NCBI RefSeq assembly: GCF_024266705.1
Contig: NZ_CP100756.1
Coordinates: forward strand, 310,001-374,000
Direction: 5' to 3'
Length of the DNA: 64,000 nucleotides
From: Natrinema gelatinilyticum
GTDB taxonomy: Archaea > Halobacteriota > Halobacteria > Halobacteriales > Natrialbaceae
This document shows, piece after piece, positions 17,429-27,671 of this stretch (position 1 is its first letter; each line of letters opens with the position of its first letter). The notes beneath the pieces were generated by a model. It saw nothing but the letters and a program-made list of their open reading frames with translations, was not told the origin of the DNA and made no database searches. Position numbers and translations under genes: made by a program.

Positions 17429-17779
17429 ATGCTCGGTGCCTATACGCTCGGAAAGAAAGCGGCAAAGTTCGGATACAAACGCTACGGAGTACCGGGGGCA
17501 ATCGCCTCCGGTGGGGTGGCGCTGGCGGGATATCTCGTGGTGCGGCGAGCGCTCAAATCGTCGACGAGCACGGACGACGTCGACTCGGCAATCGATGCCT
17601 CCGAGGTCACATCCGCAGTCGAAGAGAAGGGCCTAGGTGCGGTGACGGATCCCGAGACGCTGGATCGAGCGATCGATGAGGAGGCAGTCGACTCCCCAAT
17701 CGACATGGACGACGTCCAGTCGTCGGCCGAGTCCGAGACCGACGAGGTCGCCGGTGACTCGAACGCCGGAGAGAAGTAA
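17429..17779 (+). CDS. Small membrane-anchored acidic protein
   Basis: A 116-residue product from ATG 17429 (MLGAYTLGKKAAKFGYKRYG). A short basic N-terminus precedes one hydrophobic segment (GAIASGGVALAGYLVVRRAL, about residues 23-42), followed by a strongly acidic, disordered-looking tail of 70 residues. The likely topology is a single-pass anchor. A longer upstream frame runs through the degenerate repeats and is rejected. No family recognised. Confidence 0.6.
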   Translation: MLGAYTLGKKAAKFGYKRYGVPGAIASGGVALAGYLVVRRALKSSTSTDDVDSAIDASEVTSAVEEKGLGAVTDPETLDRAIDEEAVDSPIDMDDVQSSAESETDEVAGDSNAGEK

Positions 17780-17858
17780 CGACTCGCAGAACGCGTCGCA
17801 ATACCGAAACAGAAGTGAATTTACGTCGATCGAGTCGTCGTCGGAGCAGCAACTCCGC

Positions 17859-19193
17859 TTAGTCTTCCGCGTCGGAAGCGGATTCGGGGAGTGTGTCGGT
17901 GACGACCGATCGTTCCGGCAGTTCCGGATCTGGTTCTCGACCCAACGTGAGAATGCGCTCGGTGAGGGTAATCTCTTCCGCACTGGGATCGGCCTTCTCA
18001 ATCTGCTCGTACTCGACTGCGACGCCATCGAAAACGGACGAAATGCGGACGACACAGAGCTGATACGACGGGTAGAACACCGGCGGGAGAAGCCCGGCGA
18101 TAACGTCCCGGCGATGGAGACGCTTGAGCCACGTCCCGCTGTTGACGAGCAATCTGTCTTCGACCTCGATCACCGTCGGGCGGTGAGTGTGACCGTAACA
18201 GAAAATCGCCGTCTCCGGCCGGTCGGCGAACACCTCGCGAGCGGCTTCCTCGTACGGTTCGTCAGGGTCAACGGTGAGGTCCGTCTCGGAAATGCCGAAC
18301 CGATCGACGGTCGTCCCGACGTCATGGAGAATGAAATACACGGGAACAGCACCGAGAAGGATTACGCCGGCGACCGCCGCGTTGACGACGAGGACGAAGT
18401 GAACGGCCCTCCCGACGAGGCCCAACTGGGCGAGAACTGCATCCGCCGTCTCGACCGGCATCGCCCAGATGCCAGCCACGTCCAGCCCCGCCAGTACCGC
18501 GAGAATGACGCTGATATTGAACAGCAACAGAAACGGGATCACGGCGTACCGAAGCATGGGGTTCATCTCCCGGTAGAAATACTTCGAGAGGAGCCAGTGA
18601 GGCACACGCTCGGTCGGCGTGACGGCCTGAACATCCTTCAGCCAGTTGTACCGCCCTCGGTCGGACAGCTGACCCGCCCGGCTCGTTACGTGGGTATTGT
18701 AGAAGTACCCTAACGGTGTCTCGTACGGATTGCCGAAATCCTCGAATCGGTTGTTGGGATCCCGCTGGTGACCGTGTTCGAACCAGATCATCCGATCACC
18801 GACCGGTCGGACGATCCACTCGGACTGGACGAGGTCGACGTTATACTCGGCCAATCGCCAGACGTACTCGTCATATGCGGCGAGGTCGTTATCATGATTT
18901 CCGGGTAGTAGCATGATCGGGACCGATTCGCCGGTCGCACGCAACTGTTCGAACAGCTCGGGATAGCGCTCCGTCAGGACGTCGAATTTCTCCAGTCCGT
19001 CGATCTCGGTGAACTCCCACAGTCCGAACGCGTCGCCGTTGATGAGTAACTCTGCGTCCTCATCGGTCCTCTCCAGGCGCTCGAGAAATTCGAGCAACTC
19101 GTCGAGAAAATCCACCTGCCCCAGTTGCTCGTCGCCGCCGATGTGGAGGTCACTGATCACGTAGTAAACTGGGCCGTCGACATCCTCAGCCAT
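17859..19193 (-). CDS. Metallophosphoesterase with a transmembrane insertion
   Basis: A 444-residue calcineurin-like phosphoesterase. Metal-binding motifs run in order: D15-x-H17 (SDLHIGG), G53-D54, G-N99-H100-D, the EHGHQRD block around H140/H142 and YG-H335-T-H337. Between the fourth and last motifs, residues 205-300 hold two strong membrane segments (about 215-240 and 262-290), so the catalytic fold is interrupted by a membrane hairpin. A C-terminal 90-residue strand-rich part follows. It is probably a membrane-bound phosphatase or phosphodiesterase acting at the cytoplasmic face. Substrate unknown. Confidence 0.8.
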   Translation of the reverse strand: MAEDVDGPVYYVISDLHIGGDEQLGQVDFLDELLEFLERLERTDEDAELLINGDAFGLWEFTEIDGLEKFDVLTERYPELFEQLRATGESVPIMLLPGNHDNDLAAYDEYVWRLAEYNVDLVQSEWIVRPVGDRMIWFEHGHQRDPNNRFEDFGNPYETPLGYFYNTHVTSRAGQLSDRGRYNWLKDVQAVTPTERVPHWLLSKYFYREMNPMLRYAVIPFLLLFNISVILAVLAGLDVAGIWAMPVETADAVLAQLGLVGRAVHFVLVVNAAVAGVILLGAVPVYFILHDVGTTVDRFGISETDLTVDPDEPYEEAAREVFADRPETAIFCYGHTHRPTVIEVEDRLLVNSGTWLKRLHRRDVIAGLLPPVFYPSYQLCVVRISSVFDGVAVEYEQIEKADPSAEEITLTERILTLGREPDPELPERSVVTDTLPESASDAED

Positions 19194-19362
19194 ATCGTCA
19201 GTCTTTCGATAGCAACACGCATAATGCTAATCCCGGCAGTCCGAAAGACATCCCGCTCGTCCGGTGTATCGGCCACCGGCCGCGGTCCGAAGAAATCTGT
19301 CCAATTCAGTCGCTGAAACTGCTGCTATCGGAAACGAGGTGACAGATGTGTGTACAGACGCC

Positions 19363-20046
19363 CTACCTCGAGCCGCGGACCCGCTTGAGGACGGCGAGTG
19401 TGGCGTCGGCGTGAACGCCGTCGAGGACCTCGTCGGCTGCGTCTTTTGCGGCCTCGTCGGCGTTGTTGACGGCGAATCCCCGGCCGACGACCTCGAACGT
19501 CGAGACGTCGTTGATCGAGTCGCCGACGGCGACGCAGTCCGCCAGGTCGATTCCCACGTGATCGGCGATCGTCGCGACGCCGTCGCCCTTGTTCGGACCG
19601 GTATCCTTGACGTGGTAGGCGTAGCCAGTGTCGATCACCTCGAGACCGTGCGCAGCAGCGATTTCACGCAGCGGTTCGATCGGCTGCTCTATGTTGACGG
19701 CGATTTCAGTCTCCCGCCAGCGGTTGACGGTGTCTTCCGCTCCCCAGCCGAGGTCGTAGCCGGCGGCGCGATACTCCTCGGTGACGGCCCGGGCGGCCTC
19801 GCGATCGGCAGTGAAGAAGACATCGTCGCCGGTGTAGACGACGCCGCCGTTTTCGGCGACGACCAGTTCGGGAATGCCGACGAAATGACAGAGTGCGACG
19901 GGGTAGGGGAACGCCTTCCCGGTCGCGAACACTACCGGCGCGTCCCACTCGCGAAGCGGGTCGAACACCCGGGAGTCGATCCCCCAGCCCTCGGGACGAG
20001 TCAGCGTGCCGTCGATGTCGAGAACGAGCGGCGGGTCGGCGGCCAT
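19363..20046 (-). CDS. Archaeal phosphoglycolate phosphatase (HAD family)
   Basis: A 227-residue HAD hydrolase of the archaeal phosphoglycolate phosphatase type. It has the nucleophile motif LDIDGTLT (D10 and acid/base D12), a type II cap domain and the C-terminal metal motif VGDSINDVSTFEVVG. It dephosphorylates 2-phosphoglycolate; related enzymes also act on sugar phosphates. The length is right for the family and no neighbour is obviously linked. Confidence 0.85.
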   Translation of the reverse strand: MAADPPLVLDIDGTLTRPEGWGIDSRVFDPLREWDAPVVFATGKAFPYPVALCHFVGIPELVVAENGGVVYTGDDVFFTADREAARAVTEEYRAAGYDLGWGAEDTVNRWRETEIAVNIEQPIEPLREIAAAHGLEVIDTGYAYHVKDTGPNKGDGVATIADHVGIDLADCVAVGDSINDVSTFEVVGRGFAVNNADEAAKDAADEVLDGVHADATLAVLKRVRGSR

Positions 20047-20225
20047 GTCCTCATTCGAGGGCTACGCGACCTAAAAGAGTCGGTTCGACGGGAGGGACGA
20101 AGCGTCGATTCGGTAACGGGGGAATCCGACGAGCCGATTCGCGATAGTGGGGCTCGAGAGGGCGATTCGTGACGATGAACGATGGGGAGATTCGCGAAAG
20201 GGAGACTCGATTCGGAAGCGGACGT

Positions 20226-21299
20226 TCACAGCGCGAGATAGCCCGCGTTGGGGAGGACCCCAATCAGATAGAGGACGCCGAGGACGAACATGAACGCGGC
20301 GATCGCCATCGCCGGCGGATCGACGTGTGTCCCGGAGTGCGAGTAGAACACTCGCTGGCTCACTTCACCGAGGAGACCGCTGATCGCCCCAAAGGCACCG
20401 GCGACGAGCAGCGCGGCCGGTTCACTTCCGATAGCTGGCATCGCGATTATCGCACCCACTGCGCCCAGGAGTGTGATGTGGTGGGTAACTGGAATCTTCT
20501 CGACGCCGAGATTGAGAAACAGCAGGCTCATCGCGGAAATCGCATAGCCCATGAAAATGCTTCCCGTCTCGAGCCAGATGTAACCGCCGAGGATCCCCCC
20601 GATGATGCCGATAGCGGTGACGCCGGACCACTTGTACTGGTGTGGGAGCCAGGGTTCAGTCGCCAGCCGACTCGTTTCGGTGCCGCCGTCTGCCGCTACG
20701 CGGTGTTCCTCCCGTTCGAACGGCGACATATCGAGAATGCTCGAGCCGCCGACCTTGCCCACGAGCGGGTAGCCGAATACGAGTCGAGCCAGGAAGGCCG
20801 TCGCCACGACCGAGAGGGCGATGTTGTCCGTGGGGAAACCGATACCCCCCATAAAGAGTGTGAATACCATCCCGAGCACACCGAAAATAGCCCCGACGGC
20901 GAGAATGTCGGGTTTGGTCCCGAACGCGTACAGGATGTCCTTCCCGAAGTGGTAGTCCCAGTCGTCGGGTTCCATTTCTGGATACTTTTGCCCGGCGTAG
21001 GCGGTCGCGGCGACACCGCCGGCGAAGGCGATGTGGGGACCGGTGACCATTCCGAACCCGATCGTCCCGGTAATGTCGGTCGCGAGCGCCCCCGACGAAA
21101 CGGCATCGGTCGCGCCGATTTCTCGCTGGAGGATAGCGACCCCTTCCCCGAGGAAGACGACGAAGCCAGTGAAGATGAACGCGGGCAGGGCACCGATCGC
21201 CGCGCCGAATGCGCCGCCTGCGAGGGCGGCGATCAGGAGGAGAACGAACTCTTCGAGACCGACCCCGATGACCGGAAGCTGGAGGAGCACCTGAAACAT
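20226..21299 (-). CDS. glpX: Putative glycerol uptake membrane protein
   Basis: A 357-residue integral membrane protein with about nine hydrophobic segments and glycine-rich helices. It lies three bases after glpK in the same direction. In Haloferax the same order, glpK followed by this membrane protein (called glpX, unrelated to bacterial fructose bisphosphatase GlpX), suggests a role as glycerol facilitator or transporter. No aquaporin NPA motif is present, so it is not a GlpF-type channel. The transport role is inferred from context. Confidence 0.7.
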   Translation of the reverse strand: MFQVLLQLPVIGVGLEEFVLLLIAALAGGAFGAAIGALPAFIFTGFVVFLGEGVAILQREIGATDAVSSGALATDITGTIGFGMVTGPHIAFAGGVAATAYAGQKYPEMEPDDWDYHFGKDILYAFGTKPDILAVGAIFGVLGMVFTLFMGGIGFPTDNIALSVVATAFLARLVFGYPLVGKVGGSSILDMSPFEREEHRVAADGGTETSRLATEPWLPHQYKWSGVTAIGIIGGILGGYIWLETGSIFMGYAISAMSLLFLNLGVEKIPVTHHITLLGAVGAIIAMPAIGSEPAALLVAGAFGAISGLLGEVSQRVFYSHSGTHVDPPAMAIAAFMFVLGVLYLIGVLPNAGYLAL

Positions 21300-21302
21300 G
21301 GT

Positions 21303-22844
21303 TCACTCCTCACTGTCCCGCGCCCAGTCGCGCGAACGGTCGACCGCTTCCGACCAGCGGCTGTATCGCCGGTCGGCCGCGTCCGAATCCATCTCTGGCT
21401 GGAACTCCGCGTCGACCTGCCAGTTACTTCGCAACTCGTCGGGATCGCTCCAGTAGCCAACGGCGAGCCCGGCCGCGTAGGCAGACCCGAGCGCCGTCGT
21501 CTCGTCGACGACCGGTCGAACGATGTCAGAGCCGATGATGTCGGACTGGAGCTGACAGAGGAAGTTGTTCTTGACCGCCCCGCCGTCGACCTTCAGCGAC
21601 CGCATCTCGATTCCGGAGTCCGCCTCCATCGCTTCTGCAACGTCGCGCGTCTGGTAGGCGATCGACTCGAGTGTCGCTCGGACGAGGTGCTCCTTGCGAG
21701 TGCCGCGGGTCATCCCGACGATCGTCCCTCGCGCGCGCTGATCCCAGTGGGGCGCGCCCAGTCCCGTAAACGCAGGGACGAGGTAGACGCCGTCCGTCGA
21801 GTCGACGCTCCGGGCGAGCTCTGCCGTCTCGGCCGGGTCGTCGATCAACGTCATGTCCTCGAGCCACTCGATCGCCGCGCCGGTGATGAAGATGGAGCCC
21901 TCGAGCGCGTACTGGACATCTTCACCGGCACGCTGGAACCCGATCGTCGTCAGGAGGCCGTGATCGGATTCGACGGCCTCGCTGCCAGTGTTCATCAGGA
22001 AGAACGAGCCGGTGCCGTAGGTGTTCTTTGCGTCTCCGGCGTCGAAGCACGTCTGGCCGAACAGCGCCGCCTGTTGATCGCCGAGCGCCCCCGCGACCGG
22101 TATCTCGGCTTCGAGGAAGCCCTCGGGATCGGTCGATCCGTACGTCGCGTCGTCGCTCGAGGGACGCACCTCGGGGAGCATCTCCGGCGGCACGTCGAAC
22201 TCCGCGAGGAGGTCGTCGTCCCACTCGAGGTCGTGGATGTTGTACAGCATCGTCCGCGAGGCGTTCGTGACCTCGGTGACGTGCTCGCCCGTGAGGTTGT
22301 ATATCAGCCAGGTGTCGATCGTTCCGAACAGGACCTCGCCAGCTTCCGCGCGGTCCCGGATGTCCTGTGGCCGCGAGCGCTCGAGTTTGATCGGATCGGC
22401 GTTGTCGAGCAGCCACTCGGCTTTCGTCGCCGAGAAGTACGCGTCAGCCTCGAGGCCGGTCTTCGAACGGATCGTCTCGACCTGCCCACCGTCCTCGAGT
22501 TTCTCGACGCGATCGGTCGTCCGGCGGTCCTGCCAGACGATGGCGTTGTGAACCGGTTTTCCGGAGTCCGCGTCCCACAGCAGCGTGGTTTCCCGCTGGT
22601 TGGTCACGCCGATGGCGGCGAGTTGGTCGGGGCTGATGCCCGCTTGGGCCAGCGCCTGCGTGATGACGTCTTTCGTGTTTTCCCAGATCTCCATCGGGTC
22701 GTGTTCGACCCAGCCCGGTTCTGGATAGATCTGTTCGTGCTTTTCGTATGCGTTCGCGACGACCTGCCCCCCGTGATCGAACACGATGAAGCGGGTCCCG
22801 GTCGTTCCCTGATCTACCGCACCGACATAGGTTGTGTCTGTCAC
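21303..22844 (-). CDS. glpK: Glycerol kinase
   Basis: A 513-residue FGGY-family kinase that phosphorylates glycerol to sn-glycerol 3-phosphate, the entry step of glycerol use in haloarchaea. It has the N-terminal ATP-binding loop [13 protein letters not shown], the glycerol-contacting segment around RRTTDRVE and the [10 protein letters not shown] and [17 protein letters not shown] motifs. The length is canonical. The start appears to be GTG at 22844, since no in-frame ATG gives the conserved N-terminus. It is divergent from gpdA and co-directional with glpX. Confidence 0.97.
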   Translation of the reverse strand: MTDTTYVGAVDQGTTGTRFIVFDHGGQVVANAYEKHEQIYPEPGWVEHDPMEIWENTKDVITQALAQAGISPDQLAAIGVTNQRETTLLWDADSGKPVHNAIVWQDRRTTDRVEKLEDGGQVETIRSKTGLEADAYFSATKAEWLLDNADPIKLERSRPQDIRDRAEAGEVLFGTIDTWLIYNLTGEHVTEVTNASRTMLYNIHDLEWDDDLLAEFDVPPEMLPEVRPSSDDATYGSTDPEGFLEAEIPVAGALGDQQAALFGQTCFDAGDAKNTYGTGSFFLMNTGSEAVESDHGLLTTIGFQRAGEDVQYALEGSIFITGAAIEWLEDMTLIDDPAETAELARSVDSTDGVYLVPAFTGLGAPHWDQRARGTIVGMTRGTRKEHLVRATLESIAYQTRDVAEAMEADSGIEMRSLKVDGGAVKNNFLCQLQSDIIGSDIVRPVVDETTALGSAYAAGLAVGYWSDPDELRSNWQVDAEFQPEMDSDAADRRYSRWSEAVDRSRDWARDSEE

Positions 22845-23155
22845 TTGCTGTCACCCGATTATGGTCGCCACGCGACCCGTTTACTGTCGATCGCGTGCTA
22901 CTGGTAAACAATAAGTACGATCATTATAAACGTTATCGAACCCATACGAATTTTTTCATAAATAAAAATGAATTGAGATCCGGTTCGAGGGCGATATCCG
23001 GCAGTATCCACTTTGTCGGACAATCGGTCATCGTTCCATCGGCGACTTCGACCACGGACCGGGCCGTGATGCGACGCGGATCGGACGATTGTTATGGTAG
23101 TTCGCCAACCGCCGATAAAATAAAGACGAGGCTCCCCATAGGGTCCGGTGAAGGA
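22845..23155. promoter_or_regulatory. Divergent glpK/gpdA control region
   Basis: The 311-bp gap contains an AT-rich block (22905-22975) that serves the minus-strand glpK side, and a TATA-like GATAAAATAAAG near 23113, about 40 bases before gpdA. Symmetric AT-rich words lie between 22905 and 22945. Haloarchaeal glycerol genes are known to be controlled by the DeoR-type regulator GlpR, and this would be its natural binding region, but I cannot identify the site with certainty. Confidence 0.5.
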
Positions 23156-24865
23156 ATGGCACGCGATACCGAGGTCCTCGTGCTCGGCGGCGGCTCGACC
23201 GGTTGTGGCATCGCCCGCGATCTGGCGATGCGCGGCCTCGAGGTGACACTCGTCGAGCGAGGCACCCTCACAGATGGGACAACCGGTCGGATGCACGGCC
23301 TTCTCCACAGCGGCGGTCGGTACGCCGTGTCCGACCGGGCCAGCGCGACTGAGTGTATCGAAGAAAACGAGATTCTCCGGGAGATTGCCGGCCACTGCGT
23401 CGAGATGACTGGCGGCCTCTTCGTCCAGCGCCCCGAGGACCCGGACGACTACTTCCGGGAGAAACTCGAGGGCTGCAAGGCCTGCGGGATCCCCGCCCGC
23501 GTCCTCTCGGGCACGGAGGCTCGGGAGATCGAACCCTATCTGGCCGCGGACGTGAAACGGGCGATCGAGGTCCCGGACGGCGCGGTCGATCCGTTTCGGC
23601 TCTGCGTCGCGAACGCGATCGACGCCGAATCCCACGGCGCACGCATCGAGACCCACGCCGAAGTAATCGATCTCTTGCGCGACGGCGACGATATCTACGG
23701 CGTCGAGGTCCGATACAGGTCGGGCCCCGGAATGCGCGCGAGCGAGGCGACCGGTACGACTGAGGAGATCACCGCCGAGTACGTGGTCAACGCGACCGGC
23801 GCGTGGGCCGGCCAGATCGGCGCGATGGCCGACCTCAATATCGAGGTTAGGCCCTCCAAGGGCGTGATGACGATCATGAACGTCCGACAGGTCGACACGG
23901 TCATCAATCGCTGCCGGCCGAAGGGAGACGCCGACATCGTCGTCCCCCACGAGACGACGGCGATCCTCGGAACGACCGACGAGGAGGTCTCGGATCCGGA
24001 CGACTACCCCGAAAAGCGATGGGAAGTGGATCAGATGATCGATACCCTCTCGGAACTCGTCCCGATCCTCGCAGAGGCGAGAACCATCCGTTCGTTCTGG
24101 GGCGTGCGCCCGCTGTACGAGCCGCCGAGTACCGGGACCACGGACCCGACCGACATCACGCGGGATTTCTTTCTGCTGGATCACGCCGACCGCGACGGCG
24201 TGTCGGGGATGTCGAGCATCGTCGGTGGTAAGTTCACGACCTACCGGGCGATGGCCGAGGAGATTTCGGATCACGTCTGTGAGGCGCTCGGCGTGTCCGT
24301 ACCCTGTGCGACGGCCGACGACCCCCTGCCGGGAAGCGAGAACCTCGAGGTCCTCGAGCGGGGGATGGACGACTTCGGCCTGCGGTCGCCGATCGTTCGC
24401 CGGAGCACGCAACGGCTGGGGAGTCGATCGCGCGAGGTCCTCGACACCGACGAGCCGAACCCCGTGGTCTGCGAGTGCGAAGGCGTCACGCGCGCGGAGA
24501 TTCGGGACGCCGTTTCACAGTCGGGATCTGACCTCAACGCGGTCCGCATCCGCACGAGAGCCTCGATGGGCAACTGCCAGGGCGGATTCTGCTGTGGACC
24601 AATGGCCAACGAGCTTCATCCCACGCACGACGAGGAGACAGTCCACAATGCCCTCGACGAACTGTTTCAGGAACGCTGGAAAGGACAGCGCCACGCGCTG
24701 TGGGGCGAACAGCTCTCACAGGCGATGCTCAACTACGCGCTTCACGCGACGACGATGAACCGCGATCGCGATCCGGCGAGCGAGACGGAGGAGATCGATT
24801 TCGCGGACTTCGACGACGGCGGCGCCGAGCGAAATCGGATCGACCCCTCCGGGAGGACTCCCTGA
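23156..24865 (+). CDS. gpdA: Anaerobic-type glycerol-3-phosphate dehydrogenase subunit A
   Basis: A 569-residue FAD-dependent subunit that oxidises glycerol 3-phosphate to dihydroxyacetone phosphate. It has the FAD motif [18 protein letters not shown] at the N-terminus, the conserved [15 protein letters not shown], and a C-terminal BFD-like [2Fe-2S] domain with C-E-C-E and CQGGFCCGP. The start at ATG 23156 gives the standard N-terminus; the upstream extension of the frame is AT-rich promoter. It is directly followed by gpdB and is the first gene of the gpdABC operon. Confidence 0.96.
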   Translation: MARDTEVLVLGGGSTGCGIARDLAMRGLEVTLVERGTLTDGTTGRMHGLLHSGGRYAVSDRASATECIEENEILREIAGHCVEMTGGLFVQRPEDPDDYFREKLEGCKACGIPARVLSGTEAREIEPYLAADVKRAIEVPDGAVDPFRLCVANAIDAESHGARIETHAEVIDLLRDGDDIYGVEVRYRSGPGMRASEATGTTEEITAEYVVNATGAWAGQIGAMADLNIEVRPSKGVMTIMNVRQVDTVINRCRPKGDADIVVPHETTAILGTTDEEVSDPDDYPEKRWEVDQMIDTLSELVPILAEARTIRSFWGVRPLYEPPSTGTTDPTDITRDFFLLDHADRDGVSGMSSIVGGKFTTYRAMAEEISDHVCEALGVSVPCATADDPLPGSENLEVLERGMDDFGLRSPIVRRSTQRLGSRSREVLDTDEPNPVVCECEGVTRAEIRDAVSQSGSDLNAVRIRTRASMGNCQGGFCCGPMANELHPTHDEETVHNALDELFQERWKGQRHALWGEQLSQAMLNYALHATTMNRDRDPASETEEIDFADFDDGGAERNRIDPSGRTP

Positions 24866-26158
24866 ATGGCGATCGAAGACGACGTCCTCGTCATCGGCGG
24901 CGGACTCGCTGGCGCGACCGCCGCGCTCGCTGCGGCGGGCCGGGGCGATCGAGTCCGACTCGTATCGGCCAAACAGAGCACACTCCGACACGCGAGCGGC
25001 CTCATCGACGTGCTGGGGTACACACCTGCCGGCGACGGCCCGCTCGTGGAGCCGTTCGCCGCGCTCTCCGATCTCCCCCAGGGTCACCCGTACCAGCGCG
25101 TGGGGCCGGACGCGGTCCGTGAGTCCCTCGCTTTTTTCGATTCGATCGCGGGCGAAGCCTACGCGGGATCGGGAACGGATTCGAACGCGCTCGTGATGAC
25201 CTACGGCGGAACCGTCAAGCCGACCGTGAGGTACCCGGTCTCGACCGCGGCTGGGCTCGCGAGCGACGACCGCGACACGCTGCTCGTCGGCTTCGAGACG
25301 CTGCCGGATTTCGACGCACCGCTTTCGGCAGCCCACCTCGAATCCACCGGCGTCCCCTTCGCAGTCCGCGGCGTTACCGTCCAGTTCCCCGGTCTCGCCC
25401 GTGACGACGCGAAGCTCACGCGCTATGCACACCTGCTCGATCGCGACGAACGAGTGTGTGCGGTGGGCGATTCCGGCGCGCGCGAGGCGCTGGCCGCGGC
25501 GGTCGAACCACACGTCGAGGGTACGTCTCGCGTCGGCTTCCCGGCGATCCTCGGGGACGAACGCGCGGACGAGGTCAGGGCCGACCTCGCGGACCGACTC
25601 GGCGCCGATGTCTTCGAGGTCCCGATGGGTCCGCCGAGCCTGCCCGGAACGCGACTCGAGGATCTGCTCTACGATGCGCTCGAGGACGCCGGCGTCCGGG
25701 TGACGACCGGTGTGCCGGTGGTCGACTACGAACCCAACGCTGAGGGGGAAAAACGAGTCGACCACGTCATCGTGGATCGCAACGGAACCAAAATCCCCCA
25801 TCGCGCGGACCAGTACGTGCTCGCGACGGGCGGACTGGTCGGAAAGGGCATCCGATCGGAGCGCGAACGGGTCTTCGAGCCGATCTTCGACTGCCACGTC
25901 CCGCATCCGTCGGACCGCTACGACTGGTTCGTCGACGACGCATTCGGCGACCAGCCGTACGCAAAATTCGGCCTCCCAGTCGATCGTGACCTCCGCCCGC
26001 TCGACGCGACCGGCAACCCGGAATTTTCGAACCTTCGCGCGGCGGGTGCGATCGTGGGCGGCTACGACTTCGCGGCCGAGAAATCCGGGGCCGGCGTCTC
26101 GCTCGCGACCGGCTACGTTGCCGGCCATAGCGCCGGCGCGGAGGTGAGCGACCGATGA
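24866..26158 (+). CDS. gpdB: Glycerol-3-phosphate dehydrogenase subunit B
   Basis: A 430-residue flavoprotein subunit (GlpB-like) opening with MAIEDDVLVIGGGLAGATAALAA, a Rossmann FAD/FMN-binding motif. It passes electrons between GpdA and the iron-sulfur subunit. The start immediately follows the gpdA stop. Its stop overlaps a micro-ORF by the ATGA arrangement, so the neighbouring gpdC is separated by about 140 bases instead of touching. Confidence 0.94.
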   Translation: MAIEDDVLVIGGGLAGATAALAAAGRGDRVRLVSAKQSTLRHASGLIDVLGYTPAGDGPLVEPFAALSDLPQGHPYQRVGPDAVRESLAFFDSIAGEAYAGSGTDSNALVMTYGGTVKPTVRYPVSTAAGLASDDRDTLLVGFETLPDFDAPLSAAHLESTGVPFAVRGVTVQFPGLARDDAKLTRYAHLLDRDERVCAVGDSGAREALAAAVEPHVEGTSRVGFPAILGDERADEVRADLADRLGADVFEVPMGPPSLPGTRLEDLLYDALEDAGVRVTTGVPVVDYEPNAEGEKRVDHVIVDRNGTKIPHRADQYVLATGGLVGKGIRSERERVFEPIFDCHVPHPSDRYDWFVDDAFGDQPYAKFGLPVDRDLRPLDATGNPEFSNLRAAGAIVGGYDFAAEKSGAGVSLATGYVAGHSAGAEVSDR

Positions 26159-26298
26159 CAGACCCGACCGAACCGCCAAAACCGATGGACGAACTGCCGA
26201 AATCGATCGCGGAATCGAACGACGATATGAACCGACGACGACAGACCGTACCGGCCGACTCGAGGGACAGCAAGCGACTGATCCAGGTGATTCGATGA
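26155..26298 (+). CDS. Micro-ORF wedged between gpdB and gpdC
   Basis: A 47-residue frame from ATG 26155 to TGA 26296-26298. It overlaps the gpdB stop and the gpdC start by ATGA on both sides, so ribosomes could pass through all three frames by coupling. The product is charged and proline-rich at the start (MTDPTEPPKPMDELPKSIAE) with a basic tail, no cysteine and no membrane helix. It might be a real microprotein or a leader that spaces the two large genes. No family is recognised. Confidence 0.5.
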   Translation: MTDPTEPPKPMDELPKSIAESNDDMNRRRQTVPADSRDSKRLIQVIR

Positions 26299-27671
26299 GC
26301 GATGCAGAACGGCCGACCGATGGCGGCGCGACGGACGAGTTCGAACCGATTCAGGTCTTTTCGGAGGCCGAGGAGATGGACCTCCGTCCAGGCGCGGACA
26401 ACTGCTACAAGTGCTCGACCTGCGACACCAACTGCCCCGTCGCCGAAGTCGACGACGAGTTCCCAGGACCGAAGTTTCAGGGCCCCGAACAGTGGCGACT
26501 CAAACGCAAGGACGACCACGACGTCGACGATTCGGTGATGAAGTGCTCGAACTGTATGCGCTGCGATAGCGCCTGTCCGTCCGACGTCCCGCTCTCGCAG
26601 ATGCACAACACCGCTCGAGGGGAGTACGTCGACGAACAGATGGACACGTTTTCCAGGGAGTACGTTCGAAACCGAATCCTGGCGAACTACCGGCGACTCG
26701 CACCGCTCGGATCGATGTTCCCCCGAACGACGAACTTCGTGATGAGCCTATCCGCGACGCAGTGGCTCGGCGAGAAACTGCTCGGGATCACGAGTGAACG
26801 AGAGTTTCCCTCGTTTGCAACCGAGACGTTTCGAGAGTGGTGGGAAAAGCGAGGTGGCACCGCCACCTCGAGGAAGCGAGCGCGGGAGGCGCGAGAAAAG
26901 CGAGGCGGCGCACAGCGCCGAAACGATACGACGCGGATCGCCTACTTCCACGGCTGCTATTCGAACTACAACACGCCCGAGGTGGCGAAGTCGCTGGTCC
27001 GGGTCTACGAATACTTCGGCTACGAGGTCGTGGTTCCCGATCAACACTGCTCGGGAACACCGATGTTTGCCAATGGGATGCTCGACGACGCTCGGCGCTC
27101 GGCCGAGACCAACGTCCGCGAACTCGCCGCGGCCATCGAGGAGGGCGCTGACATCGTCGCCTCCTGCAGTTCGTGTTCGATGTCGCTTCGCCAGGAGTAT
27201 CCGGAACTGTTCGACCTGGCAGGAATCGACGACGTCGCCGCGAACACCTGGGACGCCGTCGAGTATCTCCGGGTCCACGAGGACCTCGAGGCCGAACTCG
27301 AGGGAACGACCGTCGAGGAGGACCTGTCGTTTGCCTACCACGCGCCCTGTCACGCCAGGAATCAGGGCCTCGACGGCCAGACGATCGAACTGCTTTCCCG
27401 CATCGACGGCGTCGAGGCCCACGACGTCGGGGACTCCTGCTCGGGTATTTCCGGTACGTACGGCTGGAAGGCCGAGAATTACGACACGTCCATGAAAATC
27501 GGCGCAGAAATGTTCGAGCACATGGCCGACGCGAACGCCGACACCGGACTCACGGAGTGTCCGACCTGCTCGATGCAGATGGAACACGGAACTGGCTACG
27601 AGATAACGCACACGCTCGAGGTTTTCGACGCGGCGCTCGTCGGGACGAAAACGGAGGGCCGCATTCAGTAA
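26295..27671 (+). CDS. gpdC: Glycerol-3-phosphate dehydrogenase iron-sulfur subunit C
   Basis: A 458-residue GlpC-type subunit. Two [4Fe-4S] clusters are bound by CYKCSTCDTNCPV (about residues 36-48) and CSNCMRCDSACP (about 84-95). Two CCG domains follow, with HGCYSNYN, CSSCSMSLRQEYPE, PCHARNQG, SCSGISGTYGWK and CPTCSMQMEHG. It anchors the complex to the membrane and donates electrons to quinone. The ATG overlaps the micro-ORF stop. It is the last gene of the glycerol-3-phosphate dehydrogenase operon. Confidence 0.96.
   Translation: MSDAERPTDGGATDEFEPIQVFSEAEEMDLRPGADNCYKCSTCDTNCPVAEVDDEFPGPKFQGPEQWRLKRKDDHDVDDSVMKCSNCMRCDSACPSDVPLSQMHNTARGEYVDEQMDTFSREYVRNRILANYRRLAPLGSMFPRTTNFVMSLSATQWLGEKLLGITSEREFPSFATETFREWWEKRGGTATSRKRAREAREKRGGAQRRNDTTRIAYFHGCYSNYNTPEVAKSLVRVYEYFGYEVVVPDQHCSGTPMFANGMLDDARRSAETNVRELAAAIEEGADIVASCSSCSMSLRQEYPELFDLAGIDDVAANTWDAVEYLRVHEDLEAELEGTTVEEDLSFAYHAPCHARNQGLDGQTIELLSRIDGVEAHDVGDSCSGISGTYGWKAENYDTSMKIGAEMFEHMADANADTGLTECPTCSMQMEHGTGYEITHTLEVFDAALVGTKTEGRIQ

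Noticed and set aside
20169..22907. A 912-residue plus-strand open frame across glpX and glpK
   Set aside because: It lies antisense to two well-recognised genes, has Arg/His/Asp-rich shadow composition and matches no family; it is a by-product of high GC and third-base bias.
22898..24412. A 504-residue minus-strand frame opposite gpdA
   Set aside because: Antisense shadow of gpdA, whose flavin and iron-sulfur motifs are unmistakable on the other strand.
24716..26179. A 487-residue minus-strand frame opposite gpdB
   Set aside because: Antisense shadow; gpdB has the FAD motif and operon position.
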